Positions 11,096-26,000 are shown, counted from the first letter of the stretch. The stretch: 64,000 nucleotides of DNA from Strigops habroptila (GCF_004027225.2 NC_044284.2:41154420-41218419); one strand, 5' to 3'. Numbers and translations: made by a program. Notes: generated by a model from the sequence alone, not told the origin.

Positions 11096-14000
11096 GTGAG
11101 ACTCTGACTTACGATAAGTTGTGTCTCTGGCATGTAATCTTCTCTAAGGTGTCCTTTCTAGCTCATGGCTCTTGCCTCTTTGCTCTTTCATTTCAGTGTT
11201 TCTGCTCATAGAAAGGCTGCCAAGGTGGAGCTCCCTGTGTACCAGCTGCACATCTTCAGCAGGTGTAGGTTGTTGGGAGTGCTGTCCTGCAGAACTTTCC
11301 CTCCAGGCTGTGTGCTGCTGTCAGGGATCTAGACTAAAGAAAGCAATTAATTGCCACGGGACAATTGTGTGTGATGAGGAGGAGATGCTTTAATACTGTA
11401 AATGGTGCAAATGCATCTTGACAACAGTTCTGAGTAATCCTGGTAAACGCTTTTTCTGGGGACTTCACCTTGCTTCCTTTACAAGCATTAAGTATGTGGC
11501 TTCCTCAGGATTGAACAAAATCGTCTTTAACATCCCAGGCTAAGCTGGTGTCTCCATCCTGACAGACAAATGGAGGTAGGATGCCACAAAGAATGATTCT
11601 CTGTTCCTGTGGGGCTCTGTTAATGTCAGAACAGCTCCTTTCTATCCAGTCTCAACCTTGGCTGCTGTAAAATAGAGCAATAAACAGTTGGGTTTGTGTT
11701 CATTTGTATTGTGGTTACCTTAAAAGTTATGTGGCTTATAGTTGGCTTTGTGGAAGTGTCTCTGCTTCCTGTCCTGTCCATTGAGCTGCAGGGACAGTTC
11801 TGTGGCAGTATGAGCAGTTTTGCCTGTGGACTCTGTGGGCACTGTGTCTGTCTCTAATTCCTAGGTTATGCTGTACCACATTCCAGCCCGGTGATAAGGA
11901 GGTTAGCGGTGAAATTGCAGCTTGTTTTCTTTCTCTTTGGAAGACAGAATAAGCAAAAAAACTAGACTAGTTTAACAGAGTGTGCCATGTGAGTATAAGT
12001 TCCAAAACCCTGGTGCCAGTGACTCAAGGAGAGAACTCTTGCTGGTATGCTCCTGAATATTGTCACTATTTCATAGTACTTCTTTCAACTGAAACAGGAG
12101 TTGGAGCAAATTTAAGTTTAGGACAAGTCAGTTTTGTTTTTGCAAAAAATACGTTGGAAAGAAAGCCATCCCACAAACTACTTGGAGAGCTGGGGTGTTA
12201 AGCTGTTGGTGGTGCAATCATTTTAATTGAATCAAATAGGACTGTTCCATTAATGCTGTTCTTAGAAAATTCCCTGGAGCTGATGGCTACTGGAAAACAG
12301 TTATAATGGGAAGCAGACCTCTACCCTTTAACGTAAGGAAACACCTTAACTGTTATGCATGAATTTGACTTCTTGCAAGCTTGTGGGTAAAGAATAAATA
12401 TAGCTGTGATAATTAGCACTTTATAGGTGGGTGTGCCAGTCTTTAAAAGCCTTTCATTGTGATACCTCCAGGACGTGGCGTAATGTCACTGCAGGTGAAA
12501 TATTGCATGTGCATAGCAAGTAAACATTCTGGGGCAGATCTCTTGGAAGTGTACTTAGCTTTCATGTGTGTATGTGCGCCTGCTGGGTTGGCTTCAAACA
12601 ATGCAGTGTGTTTTAATACAGTGCAAACTGCAGTGAGGGACAGTGAGGAGGGATCCTGGTTGGTTAAGACTAGGTAGCTTTTAGCTGCCAGAGTTGCTGT
12701 CAATTCAGCAGAAGTGTCATAAAGACTTCCATTTTTGCAGACTCTTAGCTCAGAGATGGGGACAACAGAAATGCCACAGGGAGGTAGGAGGCCCAAATCT
12801 GATGCCTGACCACATTATAGGCCTGGGAGGAATATGCTGGTCCTGAGTTCCTCCTACAGTGGGATTAGATCAGCAACTCTGTGACATGAAGGTTGAAGCT
12901 TTACAGAGTTGAGGTGCTCACATGTTCCAGATCGTGACCTCTTCATGTAGTCCAACGTGCTTGCATAACTAGGTAGGGCTTTCTGTGAAAACACAGCTGA
13001 GGTTGAAGCATTTCTCAGAAGTAGCCATAGACTTCTCGCTTTCCTTTGTCCTAGTTACTCACTTCTGAATAGCTGTTTCTAAGGCATTAGTCCTGATGTG
13101 TACAAAGGCAGCATGAGGCTAATGATCTGCTGTCTGGCAACATCTCTTTTTTTATAATGTAGTGTAACACTGGGTATTGTGTAGAATTTTAGAGAAGATG
13201 GGTGTTTATTGCAGTCGGGGGATTCCAGCCAGGTCAAGACAGTATCTTGTATGCAAGTAAATGTGGTAGTGTCTTTGTGGTAATTATTTCTGTAGAAAAG
13301 CTAAATGGCTAATGTGATTTCTAACCCTTGATCCTCTCCGATAAGCAAACACAATCAGCTTAACAGTTAATGCGTCGAAGGCCAATTGACTTGCTTCCAG
13401 AAGCGCGCGAACTTTCTACAGAAAGTTTTAGGCCATTTATCCTGTTTTCATTAAAACTCAGATGCATTGACTGATCTGGAATTGTTCAGAGGAATAACTT
13501 TAACCTGTATATTGGCTTTAGAGCTATGTTCACTCTGATTCTTCCATCTGTATAGTTTAGGTGATTTTTTTTTTTTCTTGCCTTACCAATGCTTTTGAAG
13601 ACTGACTCATTGCCTGAGTTCTAAGACTGAATAGTTTGTACTCTGGTACCCCTAAATTTATAGCAATGTGGAAATATTAATAGCTTTGAGATTGCCAGAA
13701 GAATCCTTCTGTCCCTTGGTGTGTTTGTGTCTTGTAAACATTCAGCCTGTAATTTCACTTTGACAGAGTAGCTGAACTTCAGTCTCATATATCACTTCTC
13801 TTCCTTGAATTGGCTCCAGTATCATACTTAAACAACTAATTTGGTCCTGACATAGAGTCAAGAGGTGATCTAGGCAGCAATAATCCCCTGTCAAAAGCCG
13901 GGCTTCCTTAATAAGATTAGTCTTACATGTTTTCAGCTGGAGATACATAAAGAAATATGAAACTGTTCTGCTTAAGGAGATATTGATATCAGGCAGTACC

Positions 14001-17000
14001 AGTTGCAGGAAAACTTACCTAGATTGAACATAATAGAAACTGCATGGGCAGATCTTGAAGTGCTCTTAAGCACACATCTGAGTGCCTCTAAAATGCTAAA
14101 ATTAGACCATTCAAAACAGTAAACTGATGGTTTTGGAGTTTACCCTTGTTTCCTCAGAAATCAGGGTTTAAAAGTGTCTCTGGAGGCTGATCAGCAAACA
14201 AGCTATGTGGCATATCTTTGTTTGGTGTAAGCCTGTTTGGTAATGCTAATCTTCAAAAGGGTTTATTATCTTCCACTGAAGAGGTTACTATTGATCAATC
14301 TCAGTGCAAAAGTTCATGACGCTGCACGAATTGTATATACCTACTGGTAGATGTAGGAGGAGGGAGCTCTGACACTGAGAGAAATTTGGAAAGCTTTAGG
14401 GTTTGCTGTCTGACTCAGCAATAAGTGTTCATTCATTCTATCAACAGGCTGTTTCTTGTACAGATTAGTGAATTGGGATTAAGCTGATTGAATTGAGTAT
14501 TTCGGATGTATTTCCAGGAGATGGATCAAACAGAGCAGCCTTGTCTGAGACTAGCTGGATTCTGGTGATTCTAGGCTCTCGTATTTTGCAACCTGTGGGT
14601 TTGAAGACTGAGCAATTTCTTGAGAAGAGCCTGTGGACATGGTGGCGTGATGTAGAGAATACTGGTGCTTCCTTCTGCTAGCGAAGAGGCTGTTTGGGTG
14701 CTGTGTCCCTATAGAAATGACTTTCAAAACTGAATTTCTTGCCCAACTGCAGTGCACTTGCCTATGGCCTATGTGTTCTTCAAGCAGATGAGATGAGCTC
14801 TGGGAGCAATCCAGTCATAACTTGCCTCTATCTGCTGAATGGCCAAATAAATTACTGTAAGTTAGAGTAAGGCTTATTAGCATCAAATTATTAACGTATG
14901 TTGTACCAGATATGGAAGACTTCCCCTCTTTACAGTAGCCTTGTGCTAGGTTGGCTTTAACATTGCTTTCCTAAAGATAACATCTTTAGTGTTTTTAGAG
15001 AGGGAGTCTTTTAGTTCAGGCATCTGACAGTAATGAAATCCTTCTGCCTATGTTGCTTTAACCTCTTGAATAGTAAGTTTTCCAATCAAGAAATAATGAA
15101 GGTAATATTTTTAAACCCTTTTAGAGAAGGGCAGTATTGGGTACAGTTTGTATCAGTGACTTTCCATGAAGATCCTGAAACTAAACAGATCCTGACATCA
15201 TTAGGGGAAAATGCTTCTGAACCGTGAGTGGTGTGCTTGCATGTTCCAAGAAGTGGGTTGTTTTGGTTTTGTTTTTTTTGAAGTACATGTGGCAAACTGA
15301 AGTTTGGTCATGTGCTTTGCCTAGCTTTTCTGCAAAGAGGTATTTTTTGTCTTGAATGCAGTGCAGGGATTTATATAGCAGTAGTCTCCGCAGGTCATTC
15401 TAACTGCTCAATAATAAGCTTATTGCCACAATGCAGAAATAGTTTGAGTGGCAATGGCTCAGAGTGCTGGGCTGCAGGCAGCTTCTGTGGCTGGTGAAGT
15501 CACTGGAGCCTGGAACTGTAACTGCACACAAGCCACAGTTTTACTCAAATGATTTATTCCCACATGTGCCCTTGGTGGTAATTGCAGACTGTAGCGGTTA
15601 AATAAAATTAATTCTTTTTAACACAGTTAATTTTTGAAAGCTTGCTTAGTAGACTGCTGGCTAGTGTCTCACGTAGGAGGTGGTTTTTTTGGATCCCAAT
15701 CTGCAACACTAACAGATCATAGGAATGGGATGCTTCTCTAGTCATCTCACATGTTATTTACCTGTAACATGTACAAGAGTAGGTTGAAAAAGGGACAGTG
15801 AGATCCTTTAAGAAAGATAGTTTGTAAATCTTTTATGAAACTGAAGTTGCTCAAGTTTTCAACAATAAAAAGCTTTCTCAATCTTCAGGTGATCATTTAT
15901 TAGCCGGGTTTCCTAGGGAAACAAAGCTTACATTTAAATTGCTCAACCTTTTTGCTTCCAACTTTTGAACCTGCTTGGAATTTGGGCTGTGCAGAGGTGT
16001 CACATCCTGCAAGGATCAGTTTCTACAAGCCCAATGCAAGTGGTCAGCTAAAGATCTTATCAGCACCTTTGCTGATGGGAACGGAACACAACTCCCATTA
16101 AGTTAAGTTAAACTTCTCTCTGTGCGCAAAGCTCTTTCAAAGCAAACCCTGCTTCAGTTTCCTGTGAAATTTGCTACTATTTCTTACTAGTCTTCAAAGG
16201 AGATTTTCTTTCTTATGACTTTAAATATATTTCCTGTTTTCTTAAGGCATATCCCCTCTCAAATTGATCCGATATCCCATCCCAAATTTAGTTTTAAATG
16301 CTAAGATGTGCTTGCTTGTCCTGTGCAGTCTTGAGTTCATTTTTGTAATGATGCTGCAAACCCAAAGTGACAGAGAGGGATGCAGTCTTCATTGCCAGTG
16401 TCAAAGGAAAATGAGGATTTGGACTTCACTGCAGTGTGCAATTCCTTTTAGACTCAAAATCATGTGGTGATTCTCTTCTAGAGTGACCTCACAGAACATA
16501 AGTAGCAGCTTGCACAATGGAAGATGAATGATTCAAGAAGATGATGTGTTCTCTGGTATCTGCCTTGTGACACAGCTTGGGATTGTGGGGTGGTGCAACA
16601 CAACAGAACGAGTTGTTGTGTTGGGTTTTCTTTTACAGGAGGCTCTTTTTGTTCTGGAAAAAAGCAACAAGCTTACAGGTGTAAGCTTGTGGTTTTACTT
16701 TGAGATGCATATACAAAAGACATGGAGATCTTGATTTAAAAACCTTTTAAAGGATTCCATGTTTCTAGTCTAGTCTGTGCATACATACTAGTGTGTGCAT
16801 GAATAAAGTGATAGGAAGGACATTGCACACAATTACAGTATCCGCAGGTCAGAGACTGGCCTCATTTCCTGTACAACTCTTAAGGCTGTACATTAGGTAT
16901 CTGTAAAACTATATGCATCGTCAAGGCTTTGTAAGTCAAAAAGGATGTTTTATTTCCAGTGATCCACTCCTGGATAGTTACAGTAACTGAGGCTTTGAAT

Positions 17001-20000
17001 GCAAGATCTGACAGGAGATACATGGTCAAAGCAGTGGTTGTTTATTTTTAGCTTGGCTTACAGAGGAAATAGTGCAGTTCCTTAAGTCTCATTAGCTGTC
17101 CTCTTTGGCTGCATTGGACAGCTTCAAGCAAAAATGATAGTCTTGAAGACTGGCAGCTGGATAAGAGACACAAATACGTACTTTTTTTTGCAGGAAAAGG
17201 TTAGTTGTGCTGTGAGCTCAACGGCTCTGGCCTGCTTTCTAGCAGGTGAGCACAAGGTGGTTCTTAGCACAGTAGTAATGGGGGGAGAGGGCTGTGAATA
17301 CAGTTGTGGAGTGGGACAGTGAGGGAGTAGAGCCGTTGAGGTGATATGAAGGGGATACAGTTCTGCTGCTTGTGCAACCACCTGTTTGGGGTTTGGTTTT
17401 TTTTTTTAGTTAACTGGGGAAGAATCCATTTGAGACAAAGTGCACGAGCTGAGTGGGACAGGGGACTCTGTAGTGGTATTTTACACTCAAATTGTGTTCT
17501 GCAAGTGTAACAACATTATGAGTCTAAATGCTGAGGTTTTTGGTTTGTGGTTTTTTTTTTTGACTTGGAGGTGAGATGCTTAGCAACCAGGGACCCTATT
17601 TTTGTAAAAATGTATCTTTGCCTGCAGCCAAAAATTGATGGTGTTAAACAGTTTCCCTATTTGTTGTTGCATTACAAGGCAGTTGAGTAAGTTGTTGCTG
17701 GTCTGTTCTTAAGTCTATAGCTTGCATAGCAGTTTTTATAGACAAGGAAATTGATGCTAACAGCCTGGCATAGCTTCATTGAAGACAAAGTCTCTAGTTT
17801 CATTGAACTCTTTTCCAGTGTTGGAATTGGAGTCATGTCTGAAGCAGGTCTACCTAAGCTTCTTACAACTGGTTGCTCATAAGAGCACCTTCAGACTAGT
17901 GTGCATCACTAGTCTGATGAAGCAGTTGTTCGTGTGAAAACAACACACTGTATTTTGTGTGCATAGGCTGTGCGCATACAAGGAGGCCGTGTTATGAGCC
18001 TTGATATTACTAAAAATCTATTTTGTCACACAGCAGCGTAACACAACATTGGCACCTCTGTGGCAAATCTGTTAGTTCATGTTCCCTGGAATATTACTAA
18101 GGAAGCAGTTCAGTACCCTCTTTTTTAAAAAGAGCTACTTAGAAACTGAACGTGCAAGTTGTAATGCTTGCCACTGTTGCTGTGTAAGGTACTGTTGTAG
18201 CTGTAATTGCCAAAGGACGTTAACAAGACAAGGTTTGTTGCAATCTTTTCACTGTGACTAGTATTTTAGGGGGGTGGGTACTGCTGCCTTAATCTTTTCC
18301 GTCATTTGCAAGACTCTGTTTTAAGTAACTTTGTCTTCTGTGTTGTTCTTATTGGAGAAGTGAAATGTCAGCTGCTTGCTAGCACTCTACAACCATTGCA
18401 GACAAACCTTGTCTTAAAACTCAGCTAGTCTGAAATGTCTAATTCATTTATGTTGTTCCTCTTGATATAATAGAGGCATCTCAGATCTGTATAGTTCTTT
18501 ATGCAAAAGAAAGGGGATATCTGAGGAATTACATAATAGCCAGCGGCATTAGTAATGATAAAAATCAGATTATGTTCATGGTGTGGTTAGACCTGGCTGT
18601 TTGCTTAAGTAATGAAACATATTGAAGAATACAGTCAGGCTGATATGTGGGGGGATGAAAGGAGTGGGAATAGCCAGGTTTGAACACAGGATAACCTTCC
18701 AACTTGCCATTTAGCCTGTCTTCAAAGCTGAAGACAGTATTTTGTTGTGGTATTTTACAGTTGTGACTTGACTGCCTGGTCATTGGCGATGTAGAGACCT
18801 CCAGACAACTTAATCTTGTGTCTGTTTCACTATGCATAAGATAAAGCTCTGATAAAAGATCAACACACTTGGATATGACCTTCGAAGGGTTGTTTTTATT
18901 GGTGTTTCAAGGCTGAATATGTTTAGGGACCTTGGGAAGATTTGTAGAGTTGCTGAAAATAAAGCTTTCGAAAATGTAGGATGTTATCAGCTGTTGACTG
19001 CCTTATAGTGCTGTAATCCTAAATGGCTGTTTACAATACTTGGTCATAGCTTGTGAATTTCCTGCAGCTTTGTTTTGAACTTACTGGAACCTTACTAGAA
19101 TTCAGAAGAACTAATGAAAAATCAGTGACTAAATGTGTTGTGCTTTCTGTGTTTTCAGACATGCAGCTCACATCACTGAAAATGCAAATGTTAAATGTTT
19201 GCTTCCTTCCTTAGGCCGGGTTGATGTTGACCATGTGATAACAAGGAAAATGCAGCTAATAGCAGAAGCTGAGGTAAATATACTTTAGTGCTTGCTTGTG
19301 GGGAGGAGTGGGGTAATTGACCCTGGATGTCTTTTGGGGAGTCACTAGTCCTGGAACACAGATAACTCTACTCAGTCATAGCTTGAATGCAGTGACTTTT
19401 ATACAGCCCTCTTTCTTCCCCCCTCCTCTCCTATGCTTTGCACAAGTGGGATAGTATTATCAAATGCAGTTGCCTTACTTGACCGTGAAGATTGAAGTCC
19501 AAAGATAAGAATGAACTTTGAGGCCTGTAAATAAAATGGAACTTCCCTTACTGCTAACTCTTGGCGGTGTGATTATCAGCTAGCCTGCTTGCATATTTAG
19601 TCTTTAAAATGCTGTGTCCTGCTATCCGTTGGATAAAGGATAGTGTGTATCCCACAGCTTCTTTTGCCCTGGCTATGAAGATGACCTTCCTGAGCCTTGG
19701 TCCCACTGTTTTTGTCAGTGAGCAATAACCTCAAAGAAAATAGCACTGGGTATTTCTAACATTGTCTGTGTGAGCTGCCATTGTCTTAGAGTATGTTAGG
19801 TGATTTGTGCCCAAATTAAATGAAGTCAGCTAACAATGAACTGCACCCTTCTTGTTAACCATTGTTTTGTAGCACGCATGTTCTTCAGGGCAAATCGTCC
19901 TGTACTCTTACTTCATTTTATTGCAGAGAATTCCATGATAAAGATGAAGTAATCTAATTGTGCCAGCCTTATATGAATTTTAGGGAGTAGTTACTTATAA

Positions 20001-23000
20001 GACAGAGAAAAATATCTTGAACCTTTGGGATGTTTTCCTGTTTTAGTCTTTTTTTCACCTCTATAGGTGATGTATAATTTGTAACAGATATAACTAAAGT
20101 GTATTTAAATGTCTTCTGCAAAGGATGTGCTGCTTTTTGTGCTGAAACTCCTAAAATTCAGCCCATTCAAGGGATCGTCAGCTCTGAATTCTATTTTGTA
20201 TGTTGTCTTCTCTGAATGATTCTTACTGAGGACATGATAGAGCAAGCCTCATATCTTTTCTCTGCAGACAAAACAGCCACTGCACATCACTATGTCGGCA
20301 ACAGATGCTTGCACAAGAAAGCTCTGACTCGTAAGCACATGTTGCTTTGTAAGTTCCAGGGAACACTAGCTGATTGCAAAGGGACAACTCGATCTTGGAA
20401 TTTCTTTTTTTTTTTTTTTTTTTTTTTTTCCCCCCCAGGAATGTCTCTTGTTCCTAAATTTTTTTTTTTTTTTTTTCTGTCCACCAGCTTTGAGACATGC
20501 TGGTTTGTAGATAGTGTTTTCTTAGCTGCAAAGAGAATGGAAGATAACCAGCAGGGTCAGTGGCAGTTTAATTACTGAAGTTTCTCCCAAAACATGGGGA
20601 CTTCAGGTTTTAAACCCTGAGTTAGGCAGCTTGCAAATTTGCTTAAGGTGCCTCAACGCTACAGTAATAGCTATAAGCCTGAGTAAAAACCTCCATCTAC
20701 TGCAAAATTCCTGGAGTTCCTGGCCCTTTTGCTGTGTGAACCACTGAACAAAGGTTAACTGCAATTCAAACCTTTTAGGTGATGGGTATCAGAGGTCTAG
20801 GCAAATGCTTGACTTCTGCAAAGTACTGGTCACTGACAATTCCCACTGATTTCTTCCTTCTGTTTTTAAAGGAACAAGTCCACATCTCTTGCAGAGACAA
20901 TCCTCTGCCTCCGAGAAAAATGGTACCAAAGAGCAGCCAACTCCTAAGAGCTTCTGTTTCATTAAGCACTGGTGAAACTTGTTTATTCTATACTGGCAGC
21001 TGCCAAATAGGGGAAGAATGTTTTTATTAAGTTAAATATTAATCTGCTGCTTCTACTGCAGCTTCTGTTTCAAGAGTTCTCTCTGGATCTGACCACTATG
21101 ATACAGGAGGAATGTCAAGTTCTGATGCATCTTGACTTCAGGGTCTTCTGGTTTTATGTGTGTCTGTATCTCCTGCCAGAATTCAACTTGCTTGCTTGGC
21201 TGTTTTGACATTAGACAGTAGCATTCTGTAAGAATACATCATCTATTAATGTATTTTGTTAGTCTACACGTTTTGCTTCTAGAGAGAGCTTTTTAGCTTA
21301 GTTGGTTTTGGTTTTTTTTGTTGGGTTGTTTTGGGGTTTTTTTGTGACCTACTGTAGAAAATCGATCCAAACATGCCTGGAAAATGGAGGATCTATCATG
21401 GATGACAAATGTCCGTCATGGAAACAGACCCCTTAAAGCATAGCTGTGGTATGAGGTCTCTGTGAGAGGCAAACGTATCCCTGCTGCAGCTAACAGATCC
21501 AGTTTCAGTTATCTGTATTTTCCTTCTTTTCTTAGACCTTTACCTGTTCTTTTTAAACAAAAACAATGCAGCTCCATCTTTCTTTAGCATAAATTTTAGG
21601 CACTGAAACATGAACACTTACTGACAAATGAGCTCAAGTGTCACAAATGCCTTTTTGAGGGAAAGAACTTTGTGTGCACAACTTCCGGGCTCTTTCCTTG
21701 CAAATGAATTCCTTGGGTTTGTTACTTTTGAGCCTTAAAGATTAGGAAGTAGGTAGCAGTTGAGAATTCTGAAGGTGATCGGGGAAACGTACGTTTTTCT
21801 AAAGCAGCTAATCATTAGGAAGACTAGACAAAATGAGACATAGTTAGTATGTAGGAAAACTTGGACCTTGAATCTGGGGGCCAGTTGAAAATCCCAGGCA
21901 AAAGGATGGTCAGACAAATGTTGGTAGTAGCAGGGACTTGCATAAAAAAACAGAACGCAGTAGGCAATTAGATTTGAAGTAATGTCTTGAAACTTGCCAA
22001 TCTCCTGTGCTGAAGATGATGGCTATCTGTCAGAGTGTTCTCAAAAGGCTTATGGTTCAGAAACTCAGTGGTTGGCTTTCATTCGTGCTTCATCACTATG
22101 CTCTAGTATTGGGAAAGCCATTTGGTGTCTGAGGAGTTGGCATTAAGGAACTGAATTCTCAGAAGTCTTATAAATCGCTGTCTTCTTAAGTGCCAGAGAT
22201 CTTAGGGGTTTAGGTTCCCAAAGTTCTTGCTGCAATACGGTGAACACATGTTGCCTTTTTCTTTCATTGAGGAAATACATCTTGCTTACTTCTTTTTTTA
22301 GTCATAAGAATAACACTTAAGCCACTGTGCAAACGTCAGGATCCTCTCTGCATATAAAGAGTAAGAGAATTTGCATTGCAACAAAAAGCTTTCCAGGGCT
22401 CTGTGTAGCACTTTCTGCAGAAATAAGTAACTGAACTTTTTTTATTAAGTTTCTCCTAAATGCATCTAGTTTTAAAAATTCTGCCTGGGGTGTGGGAGAT
22501 CAGGTCTTTGAAAGTTTGTGTTATGGGACTGGGTAGTAGATTAACTATATTTCAGACAGGAAAATACAGGAATGAATTACACATGTTCATCTTTAGGCAA
22601 GATGAAAGCGATGTAAGAATATCGTATCATTTTACAAACTGCCTTTTGAAGATTAATCGTAGCCCTTGTCTAGATAACTTATTATTGGGAGGGCTAAGTA
22701 ATGTTTTTCTTTTTCTAGAAAAACTCTTTCTCAGTTGAAGCAAGCAGTCTCTGGGCAGGGTGTTCTGTGCTCTATCCTCAGCTGATTGCCGCCTTTATTT
22801 TTTTCCCCTGTATCGGTACATTTTTTTAAAAAGGTGGTAGAGAGGTGTGCTCATCTCTGGCTTTTGATGCACCCTTAGAAGTCAAGGCCTCTAGTAAACC
22901 ACATGCTTCAGAAGTTGCTTTTGTGTATTAAAATGAAAGAAGAAAAATAAGAATAGGCTAAAAATAGTTCAACATTGTCACAATTGGCTGTTAACAGAGA

Positions 23001-26000
23001 AGATAACCTATATAAAGCTGACTGAACAAAAGGGAATGTAAGAGATTCAGCTAGGATATTTGATCCCATGAATTCTTGAACTTCAGTCTTGCTGCCCACC
23101 AGGTTTTTGTCTCTCACTGCTCAGTCTAAATGCTTAGCCATGTTACTCTGTCTGTTGCTCTACTAAAAGTTTTCTGCCAGTTTTGTAATTTCAGTGATAC
23201 ATGAAAGCTTTCATCCAAACAGTGGTAGCAGTGGAAGGATAAATTTGGTCCTTCCTACAGTCACATCATTGAGATCGCCTCTGTGTTAGTGTGTGGGAAC
23301 ATCAATGGTGATTGCTTAGCCATAAGCATAAGAAGGTCCATTTTCCCCTCAGGAGCACTAGATAGGCTCCTAAGTAAATAATCTTGTGCTTGTTTTGTAT
23401 GCTAAGGGTGTAACTAGTTAAAATTAAGAAGTGTTTTCTGGGGCTCACTTATTAACCTTCTTGGCACTATAAAATATGTAAAATACTTGCTGCTCCAGAC
23501 ATGCACATGGAGATCGGTATGTTTACTTTGCTTCTGTGTTGCATCTGATGGAGAAGGTACATGTTATTATTATTCAAAGTCCTTTGGCCTGAGGTGTGTG
23601 AACAGACCAGGATAAGCCCCTGGTCTTTTTCAAGTTGGCTCCAACTGTTGGCAGATGCTACAGGAATGTTTTCTTGATGCTTTGCTTTGTCCTGCTCCTG
23701 GATAAAAAGAAATATGAATGTTTGAAGAAAAAAAAAAATACATCCAGAGAGTTAACCACTTCTCTGCTCTGTTTTTACTATCAGCAATTGAAGCCAGCTT
23801 TCCTGAAGGAAGTGGACAGTCACTTCACAGAGTTTGTGAACAATTTGGTGGCGAAATCGGCGCTCCTGGATTCCTCATCTTCAGCCTCCCTATTCCCAGC
23901 TTCCTGTTCAGAGAAGGAACTGCACAAAGCCAGGTAAGTCAGTTTTAAGGTGTTCCTATAATAAGAATGTTGCCTGAAAGCCTTATTTCCTTTCTTGTCT
24001 CAAATGTTCTCCTCTTTGTTTGCAGGACCTTGAGAGCCCCTCCAGAACATGGGAAAATCTTTACTGTCAGGAGGTCCCTTTTAGAGTGAGTAACTTAACT
24101 CCACATTTTCAATCAAATTATTTGAAAATACTCCAGATAGCAAACTAACTAGGCTTTGATTTGAGGGGCTCTCCCCACCACCACCTGTGGCCTCATGTTC
24201 AAACCCATGTGGACTAATCTGTTCAAGCTTCTCTGTTTCTAAAATGTCTCTACTACTGCCTGCAGGCTTCCCTGTATGCAAACCTTAATTACAGTCCTCT
24301 CAGTACTGCTGAGATAATGGCTAATTATTCTTTGTCTGAGGATAAACTGAGAATGTGTCTGTGTAGACTGGCATTCAAATTCTACATTAACTTTTAGTCT
24401 CCTGAATTGGGATGGCAGTGATGTCATCTTACCCCACTGTGAAACACACTGAAAGCTAAACTACTGGAGGCATGATGTACTATGGGAATGGCCTGATAGC
24501 ATTTGAATTTCTCCTTTAGTGAGCTGTTTGAAGTAAGTCACATCAGGACGATCTACCACATGTTCATCGCTCTTCTCATTGTCTTCATCCTCAGCACACT
24601 TCTAGTAGACTTCATTGATGAAGGAAGGTAAGAATGCTTTGGAAAGACAGGGATCAGGGCTGGGAAATGCTTGCTTCCAAAGCCCCAGAGCCACATGAAA
24701 CTGCAGAGTGGAGCAGAAAGAAGGGGGCATACTTCTGTGAGATATTGTTGGAAGGAGGGTTTTAAACTTGATATGCTTTGAATATACGCTGGAATTTACT
24801 GTTCAGGGTATATGGTAATTTCAAGCTAGATATTAGGAAAATCCTACAGGTATTCCATGAGAATTGTGGCCAGCACAATTTGGCCTAACATGCTTAGTTC
24901 CTCCCAAGACTGGCGAAAGGAGGGGTCATCATTGAATGTAGACTGCTTTAGTTGAACATCTTTAATGAAGTGGTAGCTTTCAGCTGCTTGCATTGCTTGA
25001 AGGAGGGCTGGGTTTAGAAAAACTAATATTTCAGCAGTCCTTCCTCTGCTTAAAAATAACAGTTCTGGAACAGTGTACTTTTGATTAAATAAAAATAGAA
25101 CTTTTTGTTTTCCCTAGGGAAAAATCTCAAGGATATTGGCACACTCTGTTAAGACTGCGCTTTGCAGGTAGCCAGTTGTAAACAAGAATGAAAGACTGGT
25201 TTCCTCACGCCTGCTTGTTGCATTAAACAGTATCTTGGCAAGCTGTATTCCATGTACACAAGTAGGATTACATGTTTATCTTGCTGATTATCCAATCTTC
25301 AGTGTACAAAACTAGAGCTGTATCTTGATTGTAATCATTGTCCCTCTTGTCTAGTTACAAGAACAGGCTCGTGCACCATTAAATATTGTTTAGCTGATCC
25401 TAACTTAGTGTATGGACATTGGAGGAGAAGAGATATTTACCTCTAAAACAAATAATAGAGCTGGATTCTCTGATTACTTAAAATAATAAGAAAATTATTG
25501 CTGTGTTCTCCACTAGATCTGATAATTTGGATCCTGTTTGCAATTGAGCCTCCACATGGGAACAAATAAGTTGTGTTGGTGTACTTTATACTACCTTCTA
25601 AACTAAGGTCAGAGAAGAGGAGCTGCTTATGCATAGGAGCAAGCACTGGTGACTTTGATAGTAAGGTTGAACATCCTTTAGTTTTAAGCTTGATTAATGA
25701 ACCAAAGTACCTGATGCATGCCATTTGGACGTATTTGGACTGACCATCTAATGACCCTAAGCCTTTTGGGTGACCTCTAAACTGAATCCATGTAGAATGC
25801 CTACAGATTTCACAAAGCAGAATTAAACTAGGTTTAAGTGCTGGGTGTTAAAATACCTCCATGCCTATAGAGGTGGGGAAAAGCCTCTTTAGATGTTAAA
25901 CTCCTGTGAAGAACTGATTCTTTGTGTAGTAGTGAATGATGTCCTGGGAGTGTTCCTCAAAAGCTCTTTTGGACCCTGGTTCAGCAGTGGATTGCTTAGT

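Larger units (their letters stand above)
11096..19214 (+). other. SOAT1: SOAT1 intron 2 (about 8.1 kb)
   Basis: This is the largest intron of the gene. It has no supportable exon. It contains two perfect palindromes (16667-16690 and 17891-17917) and short G/T tracts near 15250-15275, 17386-17412 and 17540-17562. The rest is unremarkable AT-rich sequence. Confidence 0.9.
19274..23784 (+). other. SOAT1: SOAT1 intron 3 (about 4.5 kb)
   Basis: No exon is supported inside. It carries two long T runs (20405-20429 and 20459-20476), the first followed by seven C and CAG, forming a strong decoy 3' splice site, and a G/T tract at 21302-21345. Confidence 0.9.

Noticed and set aside
17891-17917. microRNA precursor
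   Set aside because: The stem is only 11 bp; flanking bases do not extend the pairing to the roughly 30 bp expected of a pre-miRNA.
20216-20578. 120-codon frame containing poly-phenylalanine
   Set aside because: Produced by translating the T25 and T18 runs.
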